From DAOSXA01 sp964526835 (lineage in GTDB: Bacteria > Zixibacteria > MSB-5A5 > GN15 > FEB-12), in NCBI GenBank assembly GCA_964526835.1, contig CAZGMK010000008.1, positions 1 to 64,000 of the forward strand: a DNA stretch of 64,000 nt, given 5' to 3'. Below, piece by piece: positions 16,527-23,337 of the stretch (its first letter is position 1; each line of letters begins with the position of its first letter). The position numbers were made by a program, and so were the translations under genes. A model generated the notes under the pieces. That model was not told the origin of the DNA, did no database searches, and worked only from the letters and a program-made list of their open reading frames with translations.

Positions 16527-16970
16527 CTACTCTTGCGCGCTGAAACCGTCGATGTAGATCCGCAGGTACCGGTTTTCCACTTTCATATGCTTCATCTGGC
16601 GCCGTACGATATCCGTCTGGGATACCAAACCGATCAGTTTCTTTCCATCCATGATGGGGATGTGGCGAATCCAGTTTTCGCTCATCACCCCGGCGATGTA
16701 GTCGATTTCGTCGTCCGTCACGCCCACGATCAATTTCGTCGTCATGAAGTCCTTAACCGGTATTTCAGCAAAATCGGAGCGATGTTCAAAGATGAGTTTG
16801 AATATATCCTTGTCGGACACGATCCCGACCAGATCATCGCCCTTCATAACCGGCAGGCAACTGATCTGATTATCGATCAGAAGGGTCATGGCCTCATGAG
16901 CCGTTGTCTCCGGCGTGGCTACGATAATCGGACGCGATTCCTTGGCGTCGAGTAAGTCTCGCACGAGCAT
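16527..16970 (-). CDS. CBS-domain pair protein
   Basis: 147 residues from the ATG at 16970; a longer open frame to 17144 overlaps the divergent ilvE promoter and is not protein-like. Two CBS motifs form one Bateman module: residues 1-70 (RPIIVATPETTAHEAM, SCLPVMKGDDLVGIVSDKD) and 77-137 (FMTTKLIVGVTDDE, HIPIMDGKKLIGLVSQTDIVR). Such stand-alone modules bind adenine nucleotides and modulate a partner. No partner is adjacent: it is convergent with frr and divergent from ilvE. AAAGGAG precedes the start on the minus strand. The target is unknown. Confidence 0.93.
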   Translation of the reverse strand: MLVRDLLDAKESRPIIVATPETTAHEAMTLLIDNQISCLPVMKGDDLVGIVSDKDIFKLIFEHRSDFAEIPVKDFMTTKLIVGVTDDEIDYIAGVMSENWIRHIPIMDGKKLIGLVSQTDIVRRQMKHMKVENRYLRIYIDGFSAQE

Positions 16971-17063
16971 CGGCAAGCTCCTTTGTGTCAGTTCACGTTT
17001 GCTGACTCCAAAATAGTGAGCGGTATGGTTGCTGAGCAAGCTTTTTGGCCGCGGCGACCGGAC

Positions 17064-17092
17064 TTGATATTGCCGCTGATTACATGTATGTT
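17064..17092 (+). promoter_or_regulatory. Promoter of ilvE-rpiB
   Basis: TTGATA (17064-17069), 17-base spacer, TATGTT (17087-17092), 46 bases before the ilvE ATG. Confidence 0.55.
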
Positions 17093-17137
17093 CCACAGAG
17101 TGGAGACTGCGAACGCCCAACCTCGTCAGGAGGACAT

Positions 17138-18082
17138 ATGCCATTCGAAAAGACCAAATTCATCTGGATGAACGGGAAGCTGGTGCCCTGGGACGATGCC
17201 AGGATTCATGTCTTATCGCACGTAGTCCATTACGGCTCGTCGGTCTTCGAGGGGATGCGCACTTATGTTACGCCCAGGGGGACCGTCTGCTTCAGGCTGA
17301 GAGACCACTCGACCCGGCTTAAGAACTCGGCAAAGATTTACCGTATGGACATCCCGTACACTTGCGAGCAGATCGACCAGGCCATTCTCGACCTGATCGG
17401 CGCTAACCAGATAAAGGGCTGCTATGTTCGACCGGTTGCCTTTCGGGGCTATGAATCGCTCGGCGTTGACCCCACGCCATGCCCGGTCGACCTGGCCATA
17501 GCCACCTGGCCGTGGGGGGCGTATCTGGGCGCCGAGGCATTGGAGAAGGGGGTGGCGGTTTGTTTTTCCTCATGGCAGAGACTGGCCCCTAATACAATGC
17601 CGGCCATGGCCAAGGCGGGCGCCAACTATATGAATAGCCAGTTGATTAAGATGGAAGCCGTCCGGCACGGCTATGCCGAGGGTATTGCGCTGGACCGCAA
17701 CGGCTTCGTCTCTGAAGGATCGGCCCAGAACTTGTTCCTCTGGCATAACAACAAGCTGCTCACGCCGCCCCTGACGGCCTCCATCTTGCCGGGCATCACA
17801 CGCGATACGGTCATGCAAATCGCTCGCGAAATGGGTCTGGCAGTTGTCGAACAGAACATCGCGCGCGAGATGTGCTATGTGGCTGACGAGGCCTTCTTCA
17901 CCGGGTCTGCGGCCGAGATCACGCCGATCAGCAGTATCGACGGGCTCAAGATCGGCGCCGGTCGGGCCGGCCGAATCACCAAGAAGCTGCAGGCGGCCTT
18001 TTTCGATATTGTCGAGGGACGCGCCGAGGACAAGCACAACTGGCTGACCGTCGTGCCCGAGTACAAAGGAGAGGTGGTCTGA
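17138..18082 (+). CDS. ilvE: Branched-chain amino acid aminotransferase
   Basis: 314 residues from ATG 17138, with AGGAGG at 17129-17134. A fold-type IV PLP enzyme that transaminates Leu, Ile and Val with 2-oxoglutarate. Motifs: VHYGSSVFEGMRTY, the PLP lysine in MAKAGANYMNS, EGIALDRNGFVSEGSAQNLF, and LPGITRDTV. The next gene begins in its stop codon (TGATG), so it is co-translated with rpiB. Confidence 0.96.
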   Translation: MPFEKTKFIWMNGKLVPWDDARIHVLSHVVHYGSSVFEGMRTYVTPRGTVCFRLRDHSTRLKNSAKIYRMDIPYTCEQIDQAILDLIGANQIKGCYVRPVAFRGYESLGVDPTPCPVDLAIATWPWGAYLGAEALEKGVAVCFSSWQRLAPNTMPAMAKAGANYMNSQLIKMEAVRHGYAEGIALDRNGFVSEGSAQNLFLWHNNKLLTPPLTASILPGITRDTVMQIAREMGLAVVEQNIAREMCYVADEAFFTGSAAEITPISSIDGLKIGAGRAGRITKKLQAAFFDIVEGRAEDKHNWLTVVPEYKGEVV

Positions 18083-18522
18083 TGAAAGTGGCGATCGCGG
18101 CCGACCATCGGGGCCTCAAAGTCAAGGACCAGGTAAATGGCATCCTGGAATCACACGGACATGAGGTTGTCGACGTAGGCACCCAGTCAGAGGACTCGGT
18201 GGATTATCCGGACTTCGGTCTGAAGGCCTCGCGGATGGTCGCAAGGGGAGAGGTCGACCGGGCGATCCTGGTCTGCTGGACCGGCAATGGTATGGGTATA
18301 GCGGCTAACAAGGTCAAGGGCGTCAGGGCGGGGATTGCCGTAAATCGCGACATGGCCTACTTCACCCGGCTTCACAATGACGCCAACGTGCTCGTTCTCG
18401 GTTCGAAGTACATCCCTGCTGATAAGCTGGAGGAGGTCGTGATGGCTTTTGTTACAACCGATTTCGAGGGTGGCCGTCATGTGGTCAGGCTGCAGAAGAT
18501 CGCTGCGGCCGAAAAGGAATGA
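18082..18522 (+). CDS. rpiB: Ribose-5-phosphate isomerase B (RpiB/LacAB family)
   Basis: 146 residues; interconverts ribose-5-P and ribulose-5-P in the pentose phosphate pathway. The N-terminus MKVAIAADHRG is diagnostic. The active-site cysteine is C65 in VCWTGNGMGIAANKVKG, where most RpiB have CGTG, so a Trp replaces the Gly after the catalytic Cys. Usual length. The start overlaps the ilvE stop by one base, and the small lipoprotein gene follows at once. Confidence 0.93.
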   Translation: MKVAIAADHRGLKVKDQVNGILESHGHEVVDVGTQSEDSVDYPDFGLKASRMVARGEVDRAILVCWTGNGMGIAANKVKGVRAGIAVNRDMAYFTRLHNDANVLVLGSKYIPADKLEEVVMAFVTTDFEGGRHVVRLQKIAAAEKE

Positions 18523-18542
18523 ACTGGAAAGGAGGGATTGGA

Positions 18543-18815
18543 ATGAAATCAAAGCCAGGATACATTGTCTGGATGGCAGCTCTGGCTACTATCGTGGCGG
18601 TGACTGCCGGCTGTGACAGGTCGTCGGACAACCAGTGCAACACCTTCAGTGTGGAGGCCGGAAGCTTCGAGTCGCTCACCTGGAAGGTGCATCAGGGCGA
18701 CGAGTTGTGCCGGTGGCTCGGCTACCGCGACTACTGGGGCGGGTTGTCGGATACAGTTGTGAGGGAGGGCGGTGACGAAGTCCACTACATTACCAAGCTA
18801 ACCTGCTGCAAATAA
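18543..18815 (+). CDS. Small predicted lipoprotein
   Basis: 90 residues from ATG 18543 (AAAGGAGGG 10 bases upstream); an upstream ATG at 18519 overlaps the rpiB stop but would add a charged leader. The signal peptide ends in a lipobox-like AVTAGC, making C24 the lipidated residue. The mature 67 residues are polar and end in TCCK. No family recognised. It shares the ilvE-rpiB transcript by spacing, and a terminator follows. Confidence 0.75.
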   Translation: MKSKPGYIVWMAALATIVAVTAGCDRSSDNQCNTFSVEAGSFESLTWKVHQGDELCRWLGYRDYWGGLSDTVVREGGDEVHYITKLTCCK

Positions 18816-18833
18816 CGGCCACAGGCCGGCAAC

Positions 18834-18864
18834 AAAAAAGCCCCGCCGTCGGGCGGAGCTTTTC
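18834..18864. terminator. Bidirectional terminator between the lipoprotein gene and rpmG
   Basis: AAAAGCCCCGCC, loop GTCG, GGCGGAGCTTTT: an A-run on the left and T-run on the right let it serve both converging transcripts. Confidence 0.85.
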
Positions 18865-18890
18865 GAATTCAGCGATAGTCTCGGCTGGTG

Positions 18891-19055
18891 TTACCGAGTC
18901 TCCTTGAAGGTGACATGCTTGCGCAGGACCGGGTCGTACTTGCGGGTTTCCATACGATCCGGGTGGGTCCGCTTGTTCTTCGTAGTATAGTAAGTATACG
19001 GACTCTCGGTGCTGCGAAGCTTCACCTGAACACGAATCTTGGTCTTCTTGGCCAT
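18891..19055 (-). CDS. rpmG: 50S ribosomal protein L33
   Basis: 54 residues on the minus strand, ATG at 19055 and TAA at 18891-18893. It reads MAKKTKIRVQVKLRSTESP at the start, then YTTKNKRTHPDRMETRKYDP and ends FKETR, the L33 pattern. The zinc-binding CXXC pairs of the C+ paralogue are absent, so this is the zinc-independent type. A near-consensus promoter lies at 19130-19158, and a terminator is downstream at 18834-18864. It is a single-gene unit. Confidence 0.96.
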   Translation of the reverse strand: MAKKTKIRVQVKLRSTESPYTYYTTKNKRTHPDRMETRKYDPVLRKHVTFKETR

Positions 19056-19129
19056 CTCAAATCCTCTATTCTGTCACTCCGGCCACGGCCGGAAAAGTCG
19101 TTCCTGTGCCGTTTATCGACAAGACACAT

Positions 19130-19158
19130 ATAATACCTAAGGCTTGATAATCTGTCAA
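19130..19158 (-). promoter_or_regulatory. Promoter of rpmG
   Basis: On the minus strand, TTGACA (19158-19153), a 17-base spacer and TATTAT (19135-19130). It is the best sigma-70-type promoter in the window. Confidence 0.8.
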
Positions 19159-19235
19159 GAAATCAATTGGGGCTGTCAAGGCAAAGTAGAAATGTCGGGT
19201 TGGCCGCAAGACAGAAATGTCCTATTTTGTTAGCC

Positions 19236-19260
19236 GGTCAGGATCCTTGCGGCCCTGACA
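19236..19260. repeat. Family-1 palindrome inside the left island arm
   Basis: GGTCAGGATCCTTGCGGCCC plus TGACA. It lies within the extra 212 bases that the left arm has and the right arm lacks, as if inserted there. Confidence 0.7.
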
Positions 19261-19286
19261 TTTCCGCAGTCTGTAGCGGCGAACAA

Positions 19287-19871
19287 TCATTCGCCGTTCG
19301 GCCATTCCCGACGGACAACACGCCCGGCTCTTTGCGTCCTTGTCGTCGCACCATAAGCTGATTCGTGGCTACGTTCTGAGGCGCTGTTGGCTTCACCGGG
19401 TAGTTCACCGCTGCTGTGGGTAAATCGCCAGTGGTTGCGCTTCGAACACAAATCGGCTTGCGGTAGAGAGGTTGTCATGCCATGCTCAGTCAGGGATGTT
19501 TCGAAGCAGGTTCGACTAGAGGAGTCTCGCTCAACGGATGACCTATGCGGAGTTTGAGAGGCAATAGCGGTGATGGGGCTTTCCCACAGCAAGCTGTGGG
19601 CCACCCAGCGGAGAAACGTCTCATCGTCTCCGTTCATGAGGTTGAACCTGGAGTCGTAGAACACCCAGTCGTCGTCCCAGTCATAGTTGTTGATGCGGTG
19701 TTGCCAGATGTCGCCTGCCGCATCGTCGAAACGGTGATCGGTTGACGGCAGGCTCGAAAGGTCGAAGAGGCGTGCGAGAAACGCCGGCTCCTCGAGGCGA
19801 CCGCACCAGTTGACTTTCTCGACGTGGATTGCGTCGATGATGTCGCGTCGAGTGATCTCAGAAATTTGCAT
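19287..19871 (-). pseudogene. AbiJ N-terminal-domain gene truncated by the island repeat
   Basis: From ATG 19871, about 87 residues look like the AbiJ-NTD3 domain of abortive-infection-associated proteins: ISEITRRDIIDAI, FLARLFDLSSLPSTDHRF, AAGDIWQHRINNYDWDDDW and GDDETFLRW. After base 19612 the frame runs through the inverted repeat, giving residues with no family resemblance, to a stop at 19287. Normal members continue for dozens of residues in this domain and often carry an effector domain, so the 3' part was lost when the repeat arrived. It starts only 22 bases after an attC recombination site, as expected for the first bases of a gene cassette. AbiJ assignment is from recalled family motifs. 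Confidence 0.6.
19413..19611. repeat. Left 199-bp inverted repeat of the island
   Basis: Inverted, roughly 85-90% identical by eye, to 21325-21523. It includes a hairpin CCCACAG-CAAG-CTGTGGG (19583-19600) and the stretch GAGGCAATAGCGGTGATGGG, identical in both copies. Its inner edge, near CCACCCAGCGG at 19601-19611, is where the AbiJ-like coding sequence stops matching its family. Confidence 0.85.
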
Positions 19872-19892
19872 GCGCGTGCTTCCCACGTTGCG

Positions 19893-19954
19893 GCCTAACG
19901 TCAGAGTTGAGGCACCCCGTCTTTGCCGCCGTTGCCTCCAGCGACTTGTTCGGC
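19893..19954 (-). other. Integron attC site of the JAMM-gene cassette
   Basis: On the minus strand it runs from GCCGAAC (R'', 19954-19948) to GTTAGGC (R', 19899-19893), 62 nt. The arms pair as GTCGCTGGAGGCA with TGCCTCAACTCTGAC, with unpaired bases as in real attC hairpins. The stop codon of the JAMM gene (19903-19901) lies inside it. Confidence 0.85.
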
Positions 19955-20671
19955 TGTTGTTGTTTGCTTCAGTTCCTTCCTTAACGAGTAGCTCTTGAAG
20001 ATTCCAGTCCCATTCACCTTCTGAATTTCATCAGTGATTGGATCAATCGGAACGACTGAATCGGCAAAGCTCGCATAGTAAAGATGAGGAACTCCGCGCT
20101 CGCAGATAAACTCAAGGAGGCTAATGTCGTGCTTCGAGAACTCACCGTCGTAAAAGCCGGCCGATCGGAAATCTGCCTCACTGGGAATGGTCATTCGGTA
20201 GCGCGAGGGATCAGGATTCGGGTGGTTATGCAGAATCGCGATAGCATCTGGCCTGAGCGACCGAATCGCTGACTTGAGTGAGTGATCTCGAAGAAACGAC
20301 CACACTTTCGTCCCATCAGGTCCTTTGTTCCACCAGAGGCGCCGAACATGAAGGGAATTGATGAATGCGATGACAATCCACTCATGCTTCTTGTACTTGA
20401 GCAACCCTGCGATGCGAGCAGGCGAATCACGGTAGCCCAAATCACAACCAACAAATTCACCTTGGCTTTTCATAGCTTTCTTCTCGGCGGCGTCCGCTGG
20501 TCGTTGCATAGTCGAAAAGTCGAACTTCCTGAGCGCTCGGATTCTCTGTCGCTTCATTGATAGTGCAAGGATTTCCTGATTGTTCAGTGGATGGCGGTGC
20601 CGATAAACATCAACGGCCCAGATAAGGACGAAGAAAGCTACAACTGCACCGGAGAACCAGAACGCTTCCAT
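19901..20671 (-). CDS. Membrane-anchored JAMM/RadC-like putative metalloprotease
   Basis: 256 residues. One transmembrane helix at residues 6-23 is followed by a basic linker. The C-terminal half looks like an MPN/JAMM fold: E97 in KKHEWIVIAF, H148 and H150 in ILHNHPNPDP, S164 and D167 in IPSEADF, giving E...HxH...SxxD. The spacing between HxH and SxxD is longer than in RadC (HNHPSG-P-PSxxD) because of an insert around SRYRM. In JAMM enzymes these residues hold a catalytic zinc; RadC itself has no proven protease activity. AAGGAT precedes the ATG. The gene ends inside its own attC site, so it is an integron cassette. Substrate unknown; a defence role is speculation from the AbiJ neighbour and cassette setting. 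Confidence 0.7.
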   Translation of the reverse strand: MEAFWFSGAVVAFFVLIWAVDVYRHRHPLNNQEILALSMKRQRIRALRKFDFSTMQRPADAAEKKAMKSQGEFVGCDLGYRDSPARIAGLLKYKKHEWIVIAFINSLHVRRLWWNKGPDGTKVWSFLRDHSLKSAIRSLRPDAIAILHNHPNPDPSRYRMTIPSEADFRSAGFYDGEFSKHDISLLEFICERGVPHLYYASFADSVVPIDPITDEIQKVNGTGIFKSYSLRKELKQTTTAEQVAGGNGGKDGVPQL

Positions 20672-20767
20672 TTCTTATCCTTACGGCTTCTTACGGCTAA
20701 GGGTAGCGGCCCTATGATCGTGGACTGGATTGTTCAGCATGGGCTCTCAATCGTCATTCTGGTGGGT

Positions 20768-20827
20768 GCCCAACGCTGGAGTTAAGCCGCGGCGCGTAGC
20801 GCCGTCGGCTTGAACGATTTGTTATGT
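20768..20827 (-). other. Integron attC site of the small membrane-protein cassette
   Basis: Minus-strand ACATAAC (R'', 20827-20821) to GTTGGGC (R', 20774-20768), 60 nt. Arms TTCAAGCCG and CGGCTTAA flank a GGCGC-TAC-GCGCC tip. It begins 12 bases after the stop of the 118-codon gene. The R'' box departs slightly from RYYYAAC. Confidence 0.85.
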
Positions 20828-20838
20828 GCACACCCGAA

Positions 20839-21192
20839 TTATTGGATTTGTTTTAGCAGCTTTTCAATGTGTGGCAATAAATGCTTAATCCAAGGCCGAT
20901 TTGTCATATTTTCAAGATCGCTCTCAGAGAATATCTTGCGGGTTATGTCATAGTATTCTTTGTATTCGACCAAAAACCATATGGCAGCTATTTGCTCTGA
21001 CATATTTGGAGTTGACGAACCTTTACGCTTACCAGAAATGACGCCAATAAGATCCATGTAAGTCTTGTACCTACTCTCTTTCAGCTCCCGATTTCGCGTG
21101 TCCAGCCATTTGATAAATGCAAACAACCCCGCAGATACGGCAATAATGAAACCGAGAATGTCCTTATTTTGAGTAATGAAATCTAGAAACAT
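20839..21192 (-). CDS. Small AT-rich membrane protein, cassette gene
   Basis: 117 residues from ATG 21192 (a GTG one codon earlier is possible). One transmembrane helix at about residues 12-29 (ILGFIIAVSAGLFAFIKW) is followed by a basic, polar cytosolic part with YKTYMDLI, EQIAAIWFLVEYKEYYDI and a C-terminal helix ending LLKQIQ. The sequence is clearly more AT-rich than its surroundings, a sign of separate origin. An attC lies just after its stop, and a GTTATGG box at 21222-21216 upstream could be the other cassette junction. No family with known function recognised. Confidence 0.7.
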   Translation of the reverse strand: MFLDFITQNKDILGFIIAVSAGLFAFIKWLDTRNRELKESRYKTYMDLIGVISGKRKGSSTPNMSEQIAAIWFLVEYKEYYDITRKIFSESDLENMTNRPWIKHLLPHIEKLLKQIQ

Positions 21193-21324
21193 CACAGAAT
21201 CTCAATATTGTGAACCCATAACAATAATTAGATTGATCCGCATAAGATGCCGGATTCCTCGTTTTTGTCCGTATAAGACACCTTCATGAACTCTGCAAAA
21301 GATGATTTAACCCATTGTGACTCG

Positions 21325-21523
21325 CCGCCGGGTGGCCCACAGCTTGCTGTGGGAAAGCCCCATCACCGCTATTGCCTCTCAAAATCCACATAGGCCATCC
21401 GCCCTCTGAGACTCCTCTAGTCGAACCTGCTTCGAAATGTCCCTGTCTGAGCATAGCATGACAACCTCTCTTGCGCAAGCCAATTTGTGTTCGAAACACA
21501 ACCGCTGACGATGTACCCACAGC
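21325..21523. repeat. Right 199-bp inverted repeat of the island
   Basis: Inverse of 19413-19611. Here only 17 bases separate it from the short outer arm at 21541-21563, against 212 on the left. Confidence 0.85.
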
Positions 21524-21578
21524 ATAGCTGAGAGCTACCGGACATTTCTACTTTGCCTTGACACGGGTTCTTTGCCGG

Positions 21579-21607
21579 TTGACCACATACGGCCATTTGA
21601 GTACATT
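21579..21607 (+). promoter_or_regulatory. Candidate promoter of glyA
   Basis: TTGACC (21579-21584), 17-base spacer, TACATT (21602-21607), 33 bases before the ATG and just outside the island edge. Confidence 0.5.
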
Positions 21608-21639
21608 GGCCGAAAGTGACTTAGATCGGAGCTGAAGCC

Positions 21640-22896
21640 ATGTCATATGTCAAGCAGGTTGATCCAGAGGTCTACGACGCGATAGTCAAGGAGACCAACC
21701 GCCAGGCCACGAAACTGGAGCTGATCGCCTCTGAGAATTTCGTCAGTGAGGCCGTTCTGGAGGCCATGGGCGGTATCATGACCAACAAGTACGCCGAAGG
21801 ATATCCGGGGAAGAGGTACTACGGTGGCTGTGAGTATGTCGATGTCGCCGAGGATCTGGCCCGGGACCGGCTCAAACAGATATTCGGCTGCGAGCACGCC
21901 AATGTACAGCCCCACTCCGGTTCCCAGGCGAACATGGCTGCCTACTTCACGGTGCTGGAGCCGGGCGACAAGGTGATGGGCCTTGATCTCTCCTGCGGAG
22001 GGCATCTTACCCACGGTCATCCCATCAACTTCTCCGGGAAGCTCTACGATTTCACCGGGTATGTGGTCGACAAGGAAACCGAGCAGATCGATTACGATGA
22101 GCTACTGCGTCAGGCCAAGGAGACACGGCCGAAGATGATCGTATCCGGCGCCTCGGCCTATCCCCGGATAATCGACTTTGAGAGATTACGTTCCATCTGT
22201 GACGAGGTCGATGCTTTCATGATGGTAGATATAGCCCATATCGCCGGACTGGTGGCGGCAGGTGTGCATCCATCGCCGGTGCCCTATGCTGATTTCGTGA
22301 CCTCGACCACGCACAAGACACTCCGCGGCCCGCGTGGGGGGGTGGTGATGTGCAAGGAGAAATACGCCGCCGACCTGGATCGCACCGTCATGCCCGGCAT
22401 CCAGGGTGGCCCCCTGATGCATGTCATTGCGGCGAAGGCCGTGAGTTTCAAGGAAGCTCTCAGCGATGAGTTCAGGGCCTACCAGAGACAGATTGTGGCC
22501 AACGCCAGGGCTCTGGCCCAGGCGCTCATGGACAAGGGCTACCGTCTGGTTTCCGGCGGTACTGATACGCACCTGATGTTAGTTTCCTTTGTCGATGTGC
22601 CCAAGGTTACCGGCAAGAAGGTCGAGAAGGCGCTCGACAAGGCTGGAATAACGGTAAACAAGAACGCCGTACCGTTCGATCCGGAGAAGCCTTTTGTGAC
22701 GTCGGGTATCCGTATAGGTACGCCGGCAGTGACCACCCGTGGAATGGCCGAGCCCGAGATGCAGAAGATAGCGGAATTCATCGACCATGCGATCCAGAAT
22801 CGCCGCAAGGATGAGGTCCTGGAGAAGATCGCGGAGGATGTGGCCGACCTGTGCACGCAGTTCCCTCTGTACCGTGAGAGGCAGGAGCAGGTTTAG
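21640..22896 (+). CDS. glyA: Serine hydroxymethyltransferase
   Basis: 418 residues, standard bacterial length. A PLP enzyme converting serine and tetrahydrofolate to glycine and methylene-tetrahydrofolate, the main source of one-carbon units. Motifs: LELIASENFVSEAV, NKYAEGYPGKRYYGGCE, NVQPHSGSQAN, and the PLP lysine in TTHKTLRGPRGG. ATG 21640 follows GGAGCTGAAG. It is followed by a terminator, with nrdR three genes on, a common neighbourhood. Confidence 0.98.
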   Translation: MSYVKQVDPEVYDAIVKETNRQATKLELIASENFVSEAVLEAMGGIMTNKYAEGYPGKRYYGGCEYVDVAEDLARDRLKQIFGCEHANVQPHSGSQANMAAYFTVLEPGDKVMGLDLSCGGHLTHGHPINFSGKLYDFTGYVVDKETEQIDYDELLRQAKETRPKMIVSGASAYPRIIDFERLRSICDEVDAFMMVDIAHIAGLVAAGVHPSPVPYADFVTSTTHKTLRGPRGGVVMCKEKYAADLDRTVMPGIQGGPLMHVIAAKAVSFKEALSDEFRAYQRQIVANARALAQALMDKGYRLVSGGTDTHLMLVSFVDVPKVTGKKVEKALDKAGITVNKNAVPFDPEKPFVTSGIRIGTPAVTTRGMAEPEMQKIAEFIDHAIQNRRKDEVLEKIAEDVADLCTQFPLYRERQEQV

Positions 22897-22923
22897 CATC
22901 CTTGCCGGCCGGAAGCTTAATGT

Positions 22924-22950
22924 GGCGGGAGCCCGGCGTTCCCGCCTTTT
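22924..22950 (+). terminator. Terminator of glyA
   Basis: Stem GGCGGGA/TCCCGCC (22924-22930 with 22940-22946) followed by TTTT. Confidence 0.75.
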
Positions 22951-22963
22951 CCGTCGCGATCGG

Positions 22964-22992
22964 TTGTCTGTCGGCGTTGGGTATAGTATATT
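22964..22992 (+). promoter_or_regulatory. Promoter of the thiamine-binding protein-cutA operon
   Basis: TTGTCT (22964-22969), 17-base spacer, TATATT (22987-22992), 37 bases before the GTG start at 23029. Confidence 0.6.
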
Positions 22993-23028
22993 CGAGACAG
23001 GTCAGAGAAGCTGCGCAAGGAGGTGTCA

Positions 23029-23337
23029 GTGCTGTTTCAAGTAAGTATGTTTCCGACAAGCAAGGGTGTTCCCTCGGTCTCGGCCGATGTGGCTAAGGTT
23101 ATCGATATCATTGACCGTTCCGGGTTGCCCTATCGCCTGACAGCGATGTCGACGATTATCGAGGGCAGCTGGGAGAAAGTCATGCCCGTGCTCAACCGGG
23201 CCAGAAAGATGCTCCGGCGCAAACACAGCCGGATCTACATAGTGATGACCATTGATGATCGTAAAGGAGCTCGCGGTCGTCTGTCCGGAAAGGTCGACTC
23301 GGTCCAGAGTAAGCTCGGGCGAAAGGTGAGTACATGA
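23029..23337 (+). CDS. MTH1187/YqgV family thiamine-binding protein
   Basis: 102 residues from GTG 23029, placed six bases after AAGGAGG; GTG 23023 overlaps that ribosome site. Family features: a short N-terminal strand, the MSTIIEGSWEKVMPVLNRA segment with the conserved T-IEG turn, and VMTIDDRKG. The ferredoxin-like fold forms dimers or tetramers, and the family binds thiamine or its pyrimidine moiety; the physiological role is unclear. No TPP riboswitch is visible in the leader. The stop overlaps the cutA start (ATGA). Confidence 0.85.
   Translation: MLFQVSMFPTSKGVPSVSADVAKVIDIIDRSGLPYRLTAMSTIIEGSWEKVMPVLNRARKMLRRKHSRIYIVMTIDDRKGARGRLSGKVDSVQSKLGRKVST

Larger units (their letters stand above)
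19174..21563. mobile_element. Accessory island: orphan integron cassettes between inverted repeats
   Basis: Bounded by inverted copies of TGTCAAGGCAAAGTAGAAAT (19174-19193; complement at 21544-21563) and by 199-bp inverted repeats at 19413-19611 and 21325-21523. Inside are three minus-strand genes or remnants and two attC sites oriented with them. No integrase or transposase gene is present. On the left, AGAAATGTC occurs twice (19188-19196 and near 19212-19220), as in the multiple terminal repeats of IS21-like elements, but this resemblance is weak. GC content falls visibly in the right part. Confidence 0.65.

Noticed and set aside
20591..20785. Plus-strand open frame opposite the JAMM gene start and attC
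   Set aside because: It is antisense to the JAMM gene start and covers the recombination site; no ribosome site or family match.
21216..21300. A third attC site upstream of the small membrane-protein cassette
   Set aside because: GTTATGG at 21222-21216 could be a cassette junction, but the upstream sequence has direct (CTTATRCGGA), not inverted, repeats, so no attC hairpin can be drawn.
22897..23028. TPP riboswitch before the thiamine-binding protein gene
   Set aside because: The leader after the promoter is only about 30 bases long and lacks the conserved TPP aptamer core.
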